From contig CAWDJZ010000007.1 of NCBI GenBank assembly GCA_963802765.1, forward strand, positions 372,001 to 436,000: DNA of 64,000 nt. The letters run 5' to 3'. The stretch is from Gaiellasilicea sp963802765 (GTDB taxonomy: Bacteria > Actinomycetota > Thermoleophilia > Gaiellales > Gaiellaceae). The position numbers were made by a program, and so were the translations under genes. Of this stretch, positions 51,305 through 59,786 are shown piece by piece; the first letter of the stretch is position 1, and every line of letters starts with the position of its first letter. The notes below the pieces were generated by a model, which was given only the letters and a program-made list of their open reading frames with translations, had not been told where the DNA came from and made no database searches.

Positions 51305-51928
51305 CAGTCGATGATCGCGTCGCGGAGCGCGATCGCGACCGCGTGCGTGCGCGTGTCCGCCTCGAGCTTCGCGAGGATGTGCCGGACGTGGCTCTTCACC
51401 GTCTCCTGGCTGATGAAGAGCTTGCCGGCGACGTCCGCGTTGGACATCCCGTCCGCGAGCAGCTGCAAGATCTCGCGCTCCCGCGCCGTGAGCATCTCGT
51501 TCTGCTCCTTGCCGGAGAGGAAGGCCGGCATCAGCGCGGGGTCGACGAAGCTCTCGCCCGCGGCGACCTTCTCGATCGCGCGCAGCAGCGTCGCGTGCGG
51601 CGCCTCCTTGAGGATGTAGCCCTTCGCGCCGGACTCGAGCCCGCGGGCGAGCAGCGACCGCTCGCTGTACGCGGTGAAGATCAGGACGGCCGTCTCGGGC
51701 ACCGTTCTGCAGGATCTGCTTCGTCGCCTCGAGCCCGTCCATGCCGGGCATGCGCACGTCGATCACGACGACCTGCGGGCGACGGCGCTCGACGAGCGTG
51801 ACCGCGCCGGCGCCGTCCGACGCCTCGCCGATCACGCGCACATGCGGCGCCCGTGAGAGCGAGAGCCGAAGCCCCTCGCGCACCACCTCGTGGTCGTCGA
51901 CGATCAGACAGGTGATCTCGTCCGGCAT
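51304..51928 (-). CDS. NarL/LuxR-family response regulator (frameshifted)
   Basis: About 208 codons from ATG 51928. The receiver has LIVDDHEVVREGLRLSL and the acceptor Asp in VVVIDVRMPGMDGLEATKQIL. An extra A near 51705 (CAGA[A]CGG) shifts the frame. The remainder, ETAVLIFTAYSERSLLARGL, GAKGYILKEAP and the LuxR HTH LTAREREILQLLADGMSNAD, VAGKLFISQETVKSHVRHIL, is in another frame. Length 3n+1. TAGACT 7 nt before the ATG is a leaderless promoter. Confidence 0.88.
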
Positions 51929-51935
51929 CGCGCGA

Positions 51936-51941
51936 AGTCTA
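51936..51941 (-). promoter_or_regulatory. -10 hexamer, leaderless type, for the response regulator
   Basis: Minus-strand TAGACT ends 7 nt before ATG 51928. It overlaps the stop codon of the radical SAM gene. Confidence 0.4.
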
Positions 51942-52857
51942 TGCAGCGAAGCGGGCGCTTAGATGGCTCAGCGACAGCTGCATCGGCTCCGGCGGCGGCG
52001 CGAGCTTGACGCGTCGGCGGTCGCGGATCCCGTGCTCTCGAGCAAGCGTCGCGGACCCGTTCACGCACGGGCTCGACCTCGGGATTGGGGAGGTACGCAC
52101 CGCTCGCGTAGAGCTGCTCGTACCGCGCGAGCTGCTCCGGCCAGTCGCGGGCGAGCGCCTCGAGGAAATGCTCCTTCGTCCCGGGTCGGAGAAAGAGCAT
52201 GTTTGCCCACACACCTGTCGCCCCGGCCGCGCGCGCCGCTTTGACGACCTCGGCCAGCTGCTCCGGCCGGTCGGAGAGGCCGGGAAGGATCGGTGCCAGT
52301 CCGACGCTCGCCTTGATCCCAGCCTCGACGAGCGTCGTCAGCGCGCGGAGACGCTGTCGGGGCGGCGCGGTTCCCGGCTCGGTCGTCCGCCACACGTCCG
52401 GGTCGAGCGTCGGCACGGAGAACGTGACGGACACGTCGGCCCGCTGAGCCGCTTCCCGGAGCACGTCGACGTCGCGGACGATCAGCGGCCCGCGCGTGAT
52501 GATCGAGAACGGGGTTTCGGCGCGCCCGAGCGCCTCGATGCAGGCCCGCGTCAGCCGATAGCGTCCTTCGGCCGGCTGATACGGGTCGGTTGCGGCGCCG
52601 ATCGCGACCGGCTCGCGCTGCCACGAACGACGCGCGAGCTCCCGGGCCAGCACCTCGGCGACGTTCACCTTGACCCGGATCGAGCGGCCGTAGCGGTCGT
52701 CGGGCGGGCGGTCGGCCCGGAGCTCGAAGGCGCGGACGTAACAGAACGTGCAGCGGTGCACACAGCCCGTGTACGGGTTCAGCGACCATGCGAACGCCAT
52801 TCCCTTGACCCGGTTGAGCGCGGTGCGGCAGGGCTCTTCGCGGTACTCGGCCCGCAT
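51939..52857 (-). CDS. Rv2578c-family / SplB-like radical SAM protein (frameshifted near C-terminus)
   Basis: About 306 codons from ATG 52857. The radical SAM cluster is CVHRCTFCYVR (CxxxCxxC) at about residue 31, preceded by AFAWSLNPYTG. SAM-binding features follow: AIGAATDPYQPAEGRYRLTR, FSIITRGPLIVRDVDVLREA, VSVTFSVPTLDPDVWRTTEPG (in part), GLAPILPGLSDRPEQL. An extra G near 52037 breaks the end; the other frame gives LAREHGIRDRRRVKL and SLSHLSARF. The family belongs to COG1533 (DNA repair photolyase-like). A LexA-type box and -10 are directly upstream. Repair role is inferred. Confidence 0.88.
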
Positions 52858-52863
52858 GAGCGA

Positions 52864-52882
52864 AGTATAGAACATACGTTCG
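52864..52882 (-). promoter_or_regulatory. LexA/SOS box abutting a TATACT -10 box
   Basis: On the minus strand, CGAAC-GTAT-GTTCT (52882-52869) fits the actinobacterial SOS box CGAACNNNNGTTCG in all but the last base. The TATACT -10 box (52869-52864) overlaps its end by one base. That box ends 6 nt before ATG 52857, so a bound LexA would block the polymerase. Confidence 0.6.
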
Positions 52883-52985
52883 CTGTCGCGGGCGTGGCGC
52901 AGAATCATGGCGAGCGACCGCAGGCCGACGGCAGCTGCACAGCAAACCTACGCGTACGGACGTCGAAGAGATCCCGCGTGGGAAG

Positions 52986-52991
52986 TAGCAT
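52986..52991 (+). promoter_or_regulatory. -10 hexamer, leaderless type
   Basis: TAGCAT ends 6 nt before GTG 52998. Confidence 0.45.
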
Positions 52992-52997
52992 CGAACG

Positions 52998-53948
52998 GTG
53001 GACGAGCTCGTCGACGGCATCCGCCGGATCACCACGCCGCTGCCGACGAGGCCGGGGCACGTGCACTCCTATCTCCTTCCCGGCGAGGACGGCTGGACGC
53101 TCGTCGACACCGGGATCGGCCTCCCGAATGCGCAGGAGGTCTGGCATGAGGCGCTCGACGGGGCCGAGGTGGCCCGCATCTTCGTCACGCACTTCCACCC
53201 CGACCACGTCGGCGCGGCGGCCGACGTGGCGGAGCTGACCGGGGCGACGGTCCATCAGGGAGAGCTCGACTACGCCCAGTGCGAGCTCGTCTGGGGCAAC
53301 CGCGAGTGGCCGGAAAGGATCGCCGACTGGTTCCACACCCACGGCGTCCCCGACGAGATCACTGATGAGCTGATCGAGTCCGGCGACGTCTACCGGCCGT
53401 TCATCCGCTACCAGCCCGATCCGGCGCTCCTGAACCCCGGCGACCACCTCGACGGCTGGGAGCTCGTGGCCGCGCCGGGCCACGCCGACGGACAGCTCTG
53501 CCTCGTCAAGGAGGATGTGCTCGTCTCGGCCGACCACCTGCTCGGCCGGATCTCACCCACGGTGGGCCTCTGGCCGGCGAGCCGCCCCGACCCGCTCGGC
53601 GACTTCCTCGAGTCCCTGGAGCGGACGATCGAGCTGGCGCCGTCGATCGCGCTGCCCGGCCACGGCGACCCGATCCGGGACCCCGTCGCGCGGGCGCACG
53701 AGCTGATCGAGCACCATCGCGAGCGGCTCGCGTTTACCGAGGCGGCGCTCAGCACCGACGAGCCGCGTACGGGCTACTACATCTCGTTCGCACTCTTCGG
53801 CGCGGAACTGAAGCCGGCAGCGCGCCGTTTCGCGGTCGCGGAGACACTCTCACACCTCGAGCGGCTGGTGCTCGAGGGGCGGGCCGAGCGGCGCGAGGAC
53901 GTCGGAATGGTCGCCTATACTGCGCGCCAGCTTGGACGAGCCTTCTAG
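52998..53948 (+). CDS. MBL-fold metallo-hydrolase
   Basis: 316 residues from GTG 52998. The metallo-beta-lactamase metal motif is IFVTHFHPDHVGAAADVAEL (HxHxDH). Further ligands are in LVAAPGHADGQLCL, VLVSADHLLGRISP and IALPGHGDPIRD. The C-terminal part is helical (VARAHELIEHHRERLAF) and DNA-free, as in the glyoxalase-II/lactonase-like group with a winged C-terminus. Substrate unknown. Divergent from the radical SAM gene. Confidence 0.92.
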   Translation: MDELVDGIRRITTPLPTRPGHVHSYLLPGEDGWTLVDTGIGLPNAQEVWHEALDGAEVARIFVTHFHPDHVGAAADVAELTGATVHQGELDYAQCELVWGNREWPERIADWFHTHGVPDEITDELIESGDVYRPFIRYQPDPALLNPGDHLDGWELVAAPGHADGQLCLVKEDVLVSADHLLGRISPTVGLWPASRPDPLGDFLESLERTIELAPSIALPGHGDPIRDPVARAHELIEHHRERLAFTEAALSTDEPRTGYYISFALFGAELKPAARRFAVAETLSHLERLVLEGRAERREDVGMVAYTARQLGRAF

Positions 53949-53953
53949 TACCC

Positions 53954-53974
53954 ACGCCCCGGAGAGCGGGGCGT
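53954..53974 (+). repeat. Hairpin covering the start codon of the CorC-like gene
   Basis: ACGCCCCG-GAGAG-CGGGGCGT: 8-bp GC-rich stem with a purine loop. The last two bases of the right arm are the G and T of the GTG start at 53973. The loop GAGAG is the only ribosome-site-like sequence. It may reduce translation, or serve as terminator of the upstream gene. Confidence 0.6.
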
Positions 53975-55277
53975 GAGCGACACCCTCCGGATTCTCGCGA
54001 TCTTCCTGCTCGTGCTGGGGAACGCGCTCTTCGTCGCGGCGGAGTACGCCCTCGTGACCGCACGCCGGACCCGCCTCGAGCCGGAGGCCGCGGCCGGCAG
54101 CCGGAGCGCGCGGGCGGCCCTCGACCTCATGGAGCACCCGGTCAAGTTCATCGGCACGGTCCAGATCGGGATCACCGTCTTCGGGATCGCACTCGGCGCC
54201 GTCGGCCAGCCGCTCCTCTCGAGCTACTTCGACCCCGTGCTCTCGCACGGGCTCGCGTATGCGCTCGCCTTCCTGATCCTCACGTACCTCAGCGTCGCGC
54301 TCGGCGAGCTCGTGCCCAAGGCGGTCGCGCTCCAGAAGGCGGAGCCGATCGCGAAGCTCTTCGCGATCCCGCTGGAGATCCTGCAGACGATCACCAAGCC
54401 CTTCGTCTGGTTGCTGCAGGTCTCCGCCAATGGGGTCGCACGGCTCTTCGGCGTCTCACCCGCGCCCGCCGGCGAGCTGCTGCACACCGAGGAGGAGATC
54501 CGGCACATCGTCGCGGGCGCCGAGGACGCAGGCGTGATCGCGACGTCGGAGGAGGAGATGCTCTACAAGGTCTTCGACTTCGCGGACAAGGAGGTCCACG
54601 AGGTGATGGTGCCGCGGCCCGAGGTAACGGCGATCTCGATCTCCCTGCCGTCGGAGGAGGCACTCGCGGCCCTGCTGGAGTCCCCCTACACGCGCTACCC
54701 GGTCTACCGCGACTCGCTCGACGAGATCGCCGGGATCCTGCACGTGCGCGACCTCTTCTCCGCTCTCCACGATCGTGGGATCGCGCAGGTCGAGATCGAG
54801 GAGCTGCTGCGGCCCGCCTACATCGTCCCCGAGACCAAGGACCTCGCCGCGCTCCTGGCCGAGTTCCGCAAGCAGAACCAGCACATGGCCGTCGTCGTCG
54901 ACGAGTACGGCGCGATGCAGGGGATCGTCACGCTCGAGGACCTGCTCGAGGAGATCGTGGGCGAGATCGAGGACGAGTTCGACCTTCCGGACGAGTCGGT
55001 CGAGCAGATCGACGACACGCACGTGCGCATCGACGGCACCTTTCCGATCGACGACTTCAACGAGCGCTTCGGCCTGCAGCTCGAGGCCGACGACTACCAC
55101 ACCATGGCCGGCATGGTCTTCGGCGAGATCGGCCGCGCGCCGGAGGTCGGTGACGAGGTGACCGTCGACGGTCTCGCGCTTCGCGTGGTCGAGGTGGAGG
55201 GGTCGCGGATCCAGCGGCTCGAGGTCGAGTTCCGCGAGGCGATCCCCGAGCCGGACGCCGAGCAGCCATCCGAGTAG
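53973..55277 (+). CDS. CNNM/CorC-type membrane protein (hemolysin family)
   Basis: 434 residues from GTG 53973. The N-terminal DUF21 domain has four membrane helices (ILAIFLLVLGNALFVAAEYALV, FIGTVQIGITVFGIALGAVG, ALAFLILTYLSVALGELVPKAVAL, in part). Two CBS domains follow (VMVPRPEVTAISISLPSEEA, YPVYRDSLDEIAGILHVRDL, MAVVVDEYGAMQGIVTLEDL). The C-terminal CorC_HlyC domain has FPIDDFNERFGLQL and DDYHTMAGMVFGEIG. These proteins are linked to magnesium/cobalt export; the hemolysin name is historical. Confidence 0.94.
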   Translation: MSDTLRILAIFLLVLGNALFVAAEYALVTARRTRLEPEAAAGSRSARAALDLMEHPVKFIGTVQIGITVFGIALGAVGQPLLSSYFDPVLSHGLAYALAFLILTYLSVALGELVPKAVALQKAEPIAKLFAIPLEILQTITKPFVWLLQVSANGVARLFGVSPAPAGELLHTEEEIRHIVAGAEDAGVIATSEEEMLYKVFDFADKEVHEVMVPRPEVTAISISLPSEEALAALLESPYTRYPVYRDSLDEIAGILHVRDLFSALHDRGIAQVEIEELLRPAYIVPETKDLAALLAEFRKQNQHMAVVVDEYGAMQGIVTLEDLLEEIVGEIEDEFDLPDESVEQIDDTHVRIDGTFPIDDFNERFGLQLEADDYHTMAGMVFGEIGRAPEVGDEVTVDGLALRVVEVEGSRIQRLEVEFREAIPEPDAEQPSE

Positions 55278-55929
55278 TGACGTCGCCCTGCCCTCGAACG
55301 CCCGGGCAAGATCGTCTGCGTCGGGCTGAATTACCGCGGCCACGCCGAGGAGCAGGGCGCGGCGGTGCCCGACCACCCGATCCTCTTCGCCAAGTGGCCG
55401 ACGGCGCTGATCGGGCCGGGCGATCCGATCCGGCTGCCGCGTCTCTCGGCGATGGTCGACTACGAGGCCGAGCTCGCCGTCGTCATCGGCACGCGGGTGC
55501 GCGGGATCGACTCCGGCGCAGCGCTCGAGGCGGTGCGAGGCTACGCCTGCGCGAACGACGTCACCGCGCGCGACCTGCAGCGTGCCGACCGCCAGTTCAC
55601 GCGCTCGAAGTCGCTCGACACGTTCTGCCCCGTGGGCGAGCTCGTCCCGGCTGCGGCCGTACCCGACCCTCAGGCCCTGCGGATCCGGTGCCTCGTGAAC
55701 GGGGAGGTGCGGCAGGACTCGACGACCGCGGACATGCTCTTCTCTGTCGCCGAGCTGATCGCGTTCGCGTCGGAGGCGATCACGCTCGAGCCGGGCGACC
55801 TGCTCCTGACCGGGACGCCCGAAGGGCGTCGGTGTCTTCCGCGACCCGCCGGTCTTCCTCGCCGACGGCGACGAGGTCACGGTCGAGATCGACGGCCTGC
55901 CGCCGCTCACGAATCCCGTCCGCGTCTAG
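55277..55929 (+). CDS. Fumarylacetoacetate-hydrolase family protein (two frameshifts)
   Basis: From GTG 55277. After removing a T near 55289 and a G near 55827 it reads as one FAH-family protein of about 216 residues. Motifs: GKIVCVGLNYRGHAEEQG, ILFAKWPTALIGPGDPIRLP, VDYEAELAVVIG (metal Glu), CANDVTARDLQ, SLDTFCPVGELVP, LEPGDLLLTGTPEG, then VGVFRDPPVFLADGDEVTVEI. The usual role is hydrolysis or decarboxylation of 2-oxo-3-ene acids in aromatic breakdown. Substrate unknown. It overlaps the CorC-like stop by one base. The length is 3n+2, consistent with two insertions. Confidence 0.85.
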
Positions 55930-56002
55930 GCCGCCGCGCTCTCCTCGGCGAAGGTCTGGGCGGAGAGGTCGACGCCGTTCGCGTCGAGAATCGTCGGGGA
56001 GG

Positions 56003-56399
56003 CTACGGCGCCCAGAAGGCCTCGAACGCGGCCGGGTCGCTCGGGAGCGCGAGCACCTCCGTCACCACGCCGTCCCGGATCGTGAACAGCAGCACCTGGT
56101 CGATGTCGATCGAGCGGCCTTCCCGCTCGCCCTGCGCGCGGTAGAGGCCCGCGCCGCGCGTCTCGCTCGCGAGCACGTCGACGAGCGTCGAGCGGTACGT
56201 CCCGTCGGTGAGCTTCGGGAGCCGCGGCGAGGAAGCGGAAGATCTCCGTGCGCCCACGGTAGGTCCCGGACATGACGCCGCCGCCGGGGACGTGCCAGAC
56301 GGCGTCCTCGGCGAAGCAGTCGCGGAGCGCGAAGCCCTCCTTGCGCGCGAACGCCTCCATGATCCGGCGCACCAGCGCCTGGTTTTCTTGCACGCTCAC
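56003..56399 (-). CDS. SnoaL-like (NTF2-fold) protein (frameshifted)
   Basis: About 131 codons from GTG 56399, which overlaps the previous stop by GTGA. The N-terminal frame has QENQALVRRIMEAFARKEGF, CFAEDAVWHVPGGGVMSGTYRG and TEIFRFLA. After one inserted G near 56226 the other frame gives RLPKLTDGTYRSTLVDVLAS, GRSIDIDQVLLFTIRDGVVTE and LPSDPAAFEAFWAP. This order is a complete NTF2-like ketosteroid-isomerase-type fold. Ligand unknown. Confidence 0.82.
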
Positions 56400-56599
56400 C
56401 GTCCTTCCGCCCAGCGGTCGAGCAGCCCGGCCACGTGCTGCCGCTGCGCGTCGGTGAAGTCCATCTGGGCGAGCAGCCGCCGAGCCTCCTCCGGGTCGTC
56501 GTTCGCGACCGCAGCCTCGAGCCGCTCGCGCCACGGCGTCGGCTCCCGAAGCTGCCGGCGCAGCCAGCGCAGAAGGCTTACGGCGGCCTGGTCGGTCAT
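56396..56599 (-). CDS. 67-residue helical protein
   Basis: From ATG 56599: TDQAAVSLLRWLRRQLREPT, ERLEAAVANDDPEEARRLLAQ, FTDAQRQHVAGLLDRW. Two amphipathic helices; looks soluble. A TAGCCT hexamer lies 9 nt upstream. It overlaps the SnoaL-like gene by GTGA, so the two are co-transcribed. Function unknown. Confidence 0.65.
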   Translation of the reverse strand: MTDQAAVSLLRWLRRQLREPTPWRERLEAAVANDDPEEARRLLAQMDFTDAQRQHVAGLLDRWAEGR

Positions 56600-56619
56600 G
56601 GAAGTGGCAGGCTATCCCC

Positions 56620-57120
56620 ATGGACACGCTTCTCGCGATCGCCAGCAGGCGCGAGGTCCGCGACTACGAGCCGAGGCCGCTGCCGGCTGACGTCGAGGAG
56701 CGGATTCTCGACGCGGGCCGTCTGGCCGGAAGCTCGAAGAACCGGCAGCCGTGGCGGTTCGAGATCGTTTCCGGCGACGTGCTCGCGGACGCCGTCTACG
56801 AGCCCGGCAACTTGCGCGGCGCGCCGTTCGTCGTCGCCATCGTCGTATCCGGCAAGGGACCGGTCTCGTTCGACGCGGGCCGCGCCGCGCAGAACATGCT
56901 GCTCGCCGCCTGGAACGAAGGGGTGGGGTCGTCCCCGAACGGGATCGCCGACGAGCCCGCGGTGCGGGCAGCTCTCGGGCTCGACGACGAAGAGCGTGTC
57001 GCGATCGTGCTCTCCTTCGGCTACCCGGCGCGGCCGCGCGACCCGGAATCGCGCCCGGCGACGGAGTGGAGCGCACGCGCGAAACGGCGACCGCTCCAGG
57101 ACATCGTCCGGCGGCGATAA
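56620..57120 (+). CDS. Nitroreductase-family flavoprotein
   Basis: 166 residues. FMN-binding features: IASRREVRDYEPRPLPADVE, LDAGRLAGSSKNRQPWRFEIV, GRAAQNMLLAAWNEGVGSS and VAIVLSFGYPARP. The length is short for the family (usually about 190-220), because the loop between the core helices is reduced. Substrate unknown. ATG 56620 follows the divergent small gene with a 20-bp gap. Confidence 0.88.
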   Translation: MDTLLAIASRREVRDYEPRPLPADVEERILDAGRLAGSSKNRQPWRFEIVSGDVLADAVYEPGNLRGAPFVVAIVVSGKGPVSFDAGRAAQNMLLAAWNEGVGSSPNGIADEPAVRAALGLDDEERVAIVLSFGYPARPRDPESRPATEWSARAKRRPLQDIVRRR

Positions 57121-57121
57121 T
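57116..57121 (+). promoter_or_regulatory. -10-like hexamer upstream of xdhC part 1
   Basis: GATAAT ends 6 nt before GTG 57128 and overlaps the nitroreductase stop codon. Confidence 0.3.
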
Positions 57122-57127
57122 CCAGGC

Positions 57128-57439
57128 GTGAAGGAGATCCTGCCCGAGATCGAGCGCTGGCAGCAGGAGGGCGAGCGGGTCGTCGTCGCCACCGTGATCG
57201 ACGCGCGCCGCTCCGCGCCGCGGCCGGTGGGCTCGAGCCTGGCAATCTCGGAGAGCGGCAAGCTCTGCGGCTCGGTCTCCGGCGGCTGCGTCGAAGGAGA
57301 CGTCTTCGAGCAGTCGCGCGAGGTGCTCGAGAGCGGCGAGCCGAAGTTGCTCTCGTACGGCATCTCCGACGAGGAGGCTTGGGCCGTCGGGCTGCCCTGC
57401 GGCGGCGAGATCGACGTCTTCCTCGAGCGCCTGCCGTGA
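57128..57439 (+). CDS. XdhC/CoxI-family protein, N-terminal-domain-only
   Basis: 103 residues from GTG 57128: EILPEIERWQQEGERVVVAT, RRSAPRPVGSSLAISESGKL, CGSVSGGCVEGDVFEQSREVL, LPCGGEIDVFLERLP. This is the XdhC-CoxI domain with the cysteines GGC and PCGG that bind molybdenum cofactor. It is separate from the Rossmann C-terminal domain, which is encoded by the next gene (GTGA overlap). Helps load molybdopterin into a xanthine/CO-dehydrogenase-type enzyme, none of which is in this window. Confidence 0.88.
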   Translation: MKEILPEIERWQQEGERVVVATVIDARRSAPRPVGSSLAISESGKLCGSVSGGCVEGDVFEQSREVLESGEPKLLSYGISDEEAWAVGLPCGGEIDVFLERLP

Positions 57440-58176
57440 TCGGGCGTCTGCTGGAGCTGCAGCGCGAGGGCGGCCGCGCGGTCGTCTTCACGGTCGTCGC
57501 CGGCGACGGCCTCGGAACCAAGCTGCTCGTCGTCGAGGGCGGCGAGACAGTCGGCGACGGCCCGGCCGAGCTCGCCGGGCACGCCGACGAGCTCATCCGC
57601 GGTGCCCGCAACCGGACGCTCGACCTCGAGGGCCGCACCGTCTTCGCCGAGGTCTACGGGCCGCCGCCGCGCCTCTTCGTCTACGGCGCGGTGGACACGG
57701 CCGAGGCGCTGGCCGCCGCGGCGAAGCTGCTCGGCTGGACGACGATCGTCGCCGACGCGCGCGCCGCGTTCGCCACGCGAGAGCGAATGCGGAGCTGCGA
57801 CGAGCTGATCGTGGCCTGGCCGGAGGAGGCGTTCGCACAGGTGGCGCCCGACCACGCGACGGCTGTCGTCGTGCTCACACACGACGACAAGTTCGACCTG
57901 CCGGCGCTGGAGCTCGCGCTCGCGAGCGACGCGTTCTACATCGGCCTGATCGGCGGCCGGCGCAACCAGGAGCGCAAGCGCGAGCGGCTGCGCGAGGCGG
58001 GCGTGGACGAAGCGGCGATCGACCGCATCTCCGGCCCGTGCGGGCTCGACCTCGGCGCCGACTCGGTGCCCGAGACGGCGCTGTCGATCCTGTCGGAGGC
58101 GCTTGCGGCCCGCAACGGCCGCAGCGGCGGCCCCCTGACGAGCTCCGAGCGGCGGATCCACGCCGGGATCGAGTGA
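57436..58176 (+). CDS. XdhC-family protein with Rossmann domain
   Basis: 246 residues from GTG 57436. The N-terminal part (LELQREGGRAVVFTVVAGDG, LGTKLLVVEGGETVGDGPAEL) resembles an XdhC-CoxI domain without the cysteine signature. The C-terminal Rossmann XdhC_C domain has PRLFVYGAVDTAEALAAAAKLLGW, VVLTHDDKFDLPALELALAS, YIGLIGGRRNQERKRERL and GPCGLDLGADSVPETALSIL (in part). The PCGLDLGA segment is family-specific. Coupled on both sides by GTGA overlaps. Confidence 0.9.
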   Translation: MIGRLLELQREGGRAVVFTVVAGDGLGTKLLVVEGGETVGDGPAELAGHADELIRGARNRTLDLEGRTVFAEVYGPPPRLFVYGAVDTAEALAAAAKLLGWTTIVADARAAFATRERMRSCDELIVAWPEEAFAQVAPDHATAVVVLTHDDKFDLPALELALASDAFYIGLIGGRRNQERKRERLREAGVDEAAIDRISGPCGLDLGADSVPETALSILSEALAARNGRSGGPLTSSERRIHAGIE

Positions 58177-59266
58177 AGACGAGGGCGGCTGTGATGTTCG
58201 GGCCCGGGCGGCTCGAGCTGCGTGAGCTCGACGTCGAGGAGCCGCAGGCCGGCGAGGTGCTCGTCCGGATGAGCGCCGTCGGCGATCTGCGGCACCGACC
58301 TCCACTCGTACAAGGGAGAGTGGAACCGGCCGACGCCGATCGTGCTCGGGCACGAGGGCGCGGGGGTGGTCGAAGCCGTCGGCTCCGATGTCGGCGGCCT
58401 GCGCGAAGGCGACCGCGTCGTCCTCTCCTGGGCGCCGGCGTGCGGTGAGTGCGGCGCCTGCCGGCGCGGGCGCCCGGCCGCCTGCGGCCCGCTCGCCGCC
58501 GCTATCGGGCGCGGGACGCTGCTCGACGGACGGACCGGGCTCTGGCTCGACGGCGAGACGGTCTACCGCGGGACGGCGACCGGTGCGCTCGCCGAGCAGG
58601 TGGTCGTGGCCGCCGAGCGCGGCGATGCCGCTCGCCGACGACGTTCCGCTCGAGCACGCGGCGCTGCTCGGCTGTGCCGCGCTCACAGGTGTCGGCGCGG
58701 TCCTGAACGCGGCTCGCCCGGAGTCAGCGTTCACGGCGCTCGTGCTCGGCGCGGGCGGGGTCGGCCAGTTCGTCGTCCAGGGCGCCCGCATAGCCGGTGC
58801 GGCCGAGATCCTCGTCGTCGACCCGGTCGACGCCCGCCGGGGGCAGGCGCTCGCCCTCGGCGCAACCCGCGCATGCGCGCCGGACGACGTGCGCGAGGCG
58901 GTCCGCGAGCTCGACCCGGAGGGCGTCGACTACGCCTTCGACGCGGTCGGCGCCCCGGCCACGACGAAGCTCGCGTTGCGCTGGACGCGGAGCGGCGGAA
59001 CGGCCGTCGTCGTCGGCCTCCCCGCCGCGGGCGAGAAGCTCGACCTCGACCCGTTCGAGTTCTCGAACCGCGAGAAGACGCTGACCGGGACCATCTACGG
59101 CTCCGAGGATCCGGCCGTTGCGCTGCCGCGCCTGCTCGACCTCGTCCGCGCCGGCGACCTCGAGCTCGCGAGCCTGGTCGGCCCGTCGTTCCCGCTCGAG
59201 CGCGCCGACGACGCGTTCCAGGCGAGCCTTGCCGGCGAGCCGGGCCGCGTGCTCGTGACGCCGTAG
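58173..59266 (+). CDS. Zinc-dependent alcohol dehydrogenase, MDR family (two frameshifts)
   Basis: From GTG 58173 (GTGA overlap with XdhC). Removing one G near 58285 (GGC[G]ATC) and one near 58622 gives a protein of about 363 residues. It carries the catalytic zinc Cys in VGICGTDLHSYKG, GHEGAGVVEAVG, the four-Cys structural zinc loop CGECGACRRGRPAAC, the Rossmann loop VLGAGGVGQFVVQGA and the C-terminal LDPFEFSNREKTLTGTIYGS. Length 3n+2 fits two insertions. It is NAD(P)-dependent; the substrate alcohol or aldehyde is unknown. Confidence 0.88.
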
Positions 59267-59279
59267 CATCTCGCGTCGC

Positions 59280-59785
59280 ATGGACTTCGGAGACAACGTC
59301 TGGGACGTGGATTGGCCCGGACCCGGACGAGTGGAGTGCGGCCGCGGAGAAGGCACGCGGGTTCATCGGAGTGCGCGGCGTGCGTCTGCGCCGCCCGCAG
59401 GGAGCGGTCCTCTCGGCCGCGGTCTGGGAGCTGGAGCCGGGAGGAACGCAGGGCGCGTACCACTTCCACCACGGCGGCGAAGAGCTGCTGATCGTCCTGC
59501 GCGGCACGCCGACGCTGCGGTCGCCCGACGGAGAGCGCGTCCTGAAGGAAGGCGAGGTCGTCCACTTCCGCGCGGGCCGGAAGGCGCGCACCAGCTGAGC
59601 AACCGTTCCGGCGAGCCGGCTCGCTACGTGATCGCGGCGGCGCTGCCGACGCCGAGATCATCGAGTATCCGGACAGCGCCAAGATCGCCTCGATGTCGCG
59701 CACCGAGACGAGCGCCGGCGGACCGCTCTTCACGGTCAACCGCCTCGACGACGCGGTCGACATCTTCGACGGAGAGTCGACGTAA
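59280..59785 (+). CDS. Cupin-domain protein (three frameshifts)
   Basis: From ATG 59280. Segments in different frames join to one cupin: DFGDNVWDVDW, PDPDEWSAAAEKARGFIGVRG, VLSAAVWELEPGGTQGAYHFHHGGEELLIVL (in part; metal motif YHFHHGGEE), RSPDGERVLKEGEVVHFRAG, GAHQLSNRSGEPARYVIAA, then AEIIEYPDSAKIASMS and FTVNRLDDAVDIFDGE. One insertion and two deletions are needed. The single-domain cupin binds a metal by two His and one Glu; function unknown. It follows the dehydrogenase gene by 13 bp. Confidence 0.8.
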
Positions 59786-59786
59786 A

